Source: Eimeria necatrix | Taxonomy: Eukaryota > Apicomplexa > Conoidasida > Eucoccidiorida > Eimeriidae | DNA length: 20,264 nucleotides | NCBI RefSeq assembly: GCF_000499385.1 | Contig: NW_013654519.1 | Span: forward strand, 1-20,264 | Direction of reading: 5' to 3' | Part shown: one piece after another, positions 17,925-20,264 of the stretch | Numbering within the stretch: the stretch's first letter is position 1 | How the letters are laid out: each line of letters begins with the position of its first letter | The notes under the pieces: model-generated | Seen by the model: the letters and a program-made list of their open reading frames with translations, nothing else | Databases searched by the model: none | Told to the model about the DNA's origin: nothing | Made by a program: the position numbers and the translations under genes

Positions 17925-19898
17925 CCTGGTGGGAGCGAATGCAAACCTCCAAGTTGTTCTTCGTGAGGAAAGCATCCGTAACATCCGGGCCAAAAGCTAT
18001 GCAATCCGCCCCCCGAGTGCTCCAGCCGCGGCCGCGGTCCGGCTGCGGGTCCGACCACAGCAAATCGAACATCAAAGTGTCTTCAAATGTGTGCGGAGAA
18101 GCCGGACAGGGCCTTTGTCGGTGGAGTTTGTCGATGTGGTGGAGAGTGATGTTGTCTTTGCGGCAGAGGCCGCCGTGGACGACGAAGACGCGCTTCTCCA
18201 GCACCACGCAGAGCGGCAGCAAGTGGAAAATGTCCTGGAACTTCTGGTAAAGCAGCCCGCCGTACTTCTGCCGCACTTCCTGCGCAAAGCCGTACACTTC
18301 GTTCATGTCTGCGCTCTCGTGGTTGCCCCGGTTTATTATCACGGAGCTTCCGCACTGCAGCTTGAAGGCAAACAGCAGCAGAAATATCTCCACTGAACTC
18401 CGCCCCCGATCCGCTATGTCCCCGTTGAACAAGTACCTGCATGCAACAACAACGCGGACCTTCAAACCCTAATTCGGGTTCAAAACACTAATTGGTGTTG
18501 AAAACCCTAATTCGGGCTCAAAACCCTAATTCGGGCTCAAAACCCTAATTCGGGTTCAAAACCCTAATTCGGGTTGAAAACCCTAATTGGTGTTGAAAAC
18601 CCTAATTGGTGTTGAAAACACTAATTCGTGTTCAAAACCCTAATTCGTGTTGAAAATCCTAATTGGTGTTGAAAACACTAATTCGTGTTGAAAACCCTAA
18701 TTGGTCTTGAAAACCCTAATTGGTGTTTCGAAAGCCTTGCTGGTGTTTCGAAACAATAACTGTTGTTTCGAAACAATAACTGTTGTTTCAAAACACTGAC
18801 ACTTATTTCAAAACCCTAACACTTTTTCCAAAACCCTAACAATTGTTTCAAAACCCTAACACTCGTTTCAAAACACAAACACTTACTTCAAAACCCTAAC
18901 ACTTCAAAACACAAACACTTTTTTTCAAAACACAAACACTTTTTTCAGAACACAAACACTTCAACAAGCTTATTTCAAAACCCAAACACTCCAACACATT
19001 TCAATCGAACACATTTCAAACTTTAAAAGCACGAAGACAACAGTTTTCAAATCCAAACAAGAAGGACAAAACAGCTCACAAAACCCTAAAGTGGCGAATT
19101 AAACAGATTTAAGACCCAAAAATCGAGAAGCAAACAGTTTAAAAACCCAAAGGCGAGGAATACAACAGATTTAAAAATCCAACACGAAAAACAAAACAGT
19201 TCTAAAGATCCCAAAAGGATTTTTGAAGCTGTTTTTGAGTAAAACAGATTCAAAAATCCCCAAAAATCCAACAACGACGAATGAAACATATTTAAAAACC
19301 CCAACAATTACAAATAAAACATATTTAAAGCCCAAATCGACGGATGAAACAGAGTTAAAAACCCAACAACAACAAACGCAACAGATTTAAAAACCCAACA
19401 ACGACGCACAAGACAGACTCAAAAACACAGAAAAGGCGCATAAAAGGGAAATAAAAACTCAAAAACTCCACAAAAAAGAAAAACAAAAGTCCCAAAATCC
19501 GGAAAAAACAAAAAAAACCCGAAGCAACCGGAAAAATGGAGAAAAAGAACCGAAAAAGCCGAAGCAAACGAAAAGAAAACCAAAAACCTCCGAACAAAAC
19601 CGAAATAAAGACAAATAATCCGAATAAGACCCAAATAAAACCCAAATTAAACCCAAATAGTCTCAATAAGACTCAAATAAAAGCCCAAAAACCCCAAAAA
19701 GTCCGGAAAAAAAGCAAAAAAAACCCAAATTTCCATTTTTAAAACCCCCAGCCTACACGTTTGTGGCCGAAGGCGGGCCGAACTTGTACAAAATCCAAAG
19801 AACGTCATTGAGCTGCCCATGGGTGTCGCCGACGAGCTGAGACCAAAGCCCAAGACCTCACAAAGCCAGACAAAGAGTTCTGCTGCAGTAGTTCTGCT

Positions 19899-19936
<38 letters not shown>

Positions 19937-19940
19937 TGCT

Positions 19941-19975
<35 letters not shown>

Positions 19976-20144
19976 TGCAGCTAAATGGCAGCAAATGGCA
20001 TTTATTTCGTGAAGTGTTTACCACTAAACGGCCTCCGGGCTTCTTCGGGATTTCCACTTCGGCGACTGCGCCCTTCATGGTTTGTTTGTAATGTTCTTCG
20101 ACGGCCATCACCAGCTCGAGGGCATACTTGCGGGGCAGCGGGAC
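12995..20144 (-). CDS. PPEF: PPEF/PP7-type Ser/Thr phosphatase with EF-hands (5' partial)
   Basis: Twelve phase-consistent exons: 20144-20022, 19836-19757, 18436-17926, 17731-17325, 16858-16681, 16505-16382, 16026-15914, 15611-15404, 15146-15049, 14453-14346, 13984-13833 and 13442-12995 (TAG). They give 849 residues; the N-terminus lies beyond the right edge. PPP metal-site motifs, numbered in this partial protein: GDTHG (44-48), GDIADRG (73-79), GNHE (105-108), HGGL (155-158), RSHQ (235-238) and VHDG (249-252), followed by SASNYCG. FGPDVT and the EF-hand tail identify PPEF/PP7, a calcium-linked protein phosphatase class. EF-hand loops occur at about 361-372, 395-408 (degenerate), 453-464, 495-505 (degenerate), 577-588, 620-631, 674-685 and 717-728. 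Oddities are IA for the usual YV in the second motif, Q for E in RSHE, and a GC donor after exon 4. The last 100 residues are Ser/Ala/Gly-rich low complexity. Confidence 0.92.
13443..13832 (-). repeat. Repeat-filled last intron of the PPEF gene
   Basis: The intron between the last two exons holds CAG runs, AGAGCAGCAGCAGCAGCA blocks (about 13560-13650 on the plus strand), four tandem copies of CAACCGCAG (13750-13785) and a CAG run against the donor GTCAGT. The acceptor is GCGCAG. Long open frames on both strands across it come from the repeat. Confidence 0.75.
14454..15048 (-). other. PPEF intron with TA-rich block and palindromes
   Basis: This 595-nt intron holds a CAG run (plus strand) against the acceptor at 14454-14500, a TATA/TATATATG-rich block at about 14560-14710 and two members of the palindrome family: TGTGTACAGACACA at 14522-14535 and GGTGTACATACACT at 14815-14828. 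A GTATGTACACTGTACA element lies at 14775-14790. The rest is AT-rich and featureless. Confidence 0.7.
16859..17324 (-). other. PPEF intron with probable GC-AG boundaries
   Basis: The preceding exon ends TGGAG and the intron starts GCAAGC at 17324. The acceptor is CTGCAG at 16859-16864. This join gives [20 protein letters not shown], which resembles the first EF-hand region of animal PPEF proteins. No GT near the exon end keeps both the motif and the frame. The intron contains two repeated blocks related to AGTCCGAAAGAAAACC (about 16896 and 16949). Confidence 0.7.
18437..19756 (-). other. Long 1.3-kb PPEF intron built of degenerate repeats
   Basis: The intron splits the phosphatase core between GDTHG and GDIADRG. 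From 18466 to about 18730 it consists of about 20-base units such as AAAACCCTAATTCGGGTTC. From 18730 to about 18990 these degrade into CAAAACCCTAACACTTTTT-like units. From 19080 to 19740 it is A/C-rich (plus strand) with irregular AAAACCCAACAACGACG-like units. The strand sense to the gene therefore carries TTAGGGTT. No separate gene is supported inside. Confidence 0.8.
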
Positions 20145-20180
20145 CTGCGCGGGCCACGCAGCAGCAGCTCTCTCGAGTTT

Positions 20181-20264
<84 letters not shown>
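20145..20264 (-). repeat. CTG-repeat intron end at the right edge
   Basis: On the minus strand a CTG run of about 28 units (plus-strand CAG, 20180-20264) leads through CTCGAGAGAGCTGC to the acceptor GCGCAG of the first visible PPEF exon. The upstream exons are outside the window. Confidence 0.7.

Noticed and set aside
19080..19742. Phe/Leu-rich minus-strand frames and a Lys/Asn-rich plus frame
   Set aside because: They come from A/C-rich degenerate repeats inside the long PPEF intron. Codon content is low complexity and frames overlap.
1..20264. tRNA or rRNA genes
   Set aside because: I saw no cloverleaf with a T-arm GGTTCGAATCC-like box and no rRNA-like segment on either strand by eye. A dedicated covariance search could overturn this.

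Overview
This window looks like nuclear DNA from a coccidian apicomplexan, most likely an Eimeria species. The reasons are: pervasive CAG/CTG repeats that enter coding frames as runs of Q, A, S and L; several interstitial arrays of the telomere-type heptamer TTTAGGG; intron-rich genes; and two recognisable eukaryotic proteins. The genus is an inference from this repeat signature; I could not search a database.

Layout from left to right. Positions 1-560 are CAG/CTG repeat with no convincing gene. Positions 560-3030 are AT-rich intergenic DNA with palindromes of the GGTGT-N4-ACACC family, a large (AAAT)n/(ATTT)n inverted repeat and a TTTAGGG array. Positions 3250-7185 (+) are a long repeat-riddled open frame whose product I do not recognise. 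Positions 7186-8536 are AT-rich intergenic DNA with a perfect 34-bp palindrome. Positions 8537-12085 (+) hold a TruB/Pus4-type tRNA pseudouridine synthase. I reconstructed it from at least seven exons with phase-consistent splice sites, and all family motifs are present. Positions 12086-12994 are the convergent intergenic region, dominated by a degenerate GCTAGCTA array. Positions 12995-20144 (-) hold the 3' part of a PPEF/PP7-type Ser/Thr phosphatase. Twelve exons give 849 residues: a full PPP catalytic core followed by about eight EF-hand loops, the last at the C-terminus. The N-terminus lies beyond the right edge.

The two recognised genes are convergent and have no evident functional link: one modifies tRNA, the other is a calcium-linked phosphatase. 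The most interesting material is structural. Introns start and end in CTG/CAG repeats, with CTG on the sense strand before nearly every acceptor, so the orientation flips with the gene. TTTAGGG arrays inside introns always have the G-rich strand as sense. Two TruB introns made of trinucleotide repeat are multiples of three and stop-free, so retaining them would create homopolymeric amino-acid insertions. A dispersed palindrome family sits in intergenic DNA and at or next to stop codons. One PPEF intron appears to use a GC-AG boundary, and the TruB gene has either a 40-nt micro-intron or a frameshift just before its catalytic motif.
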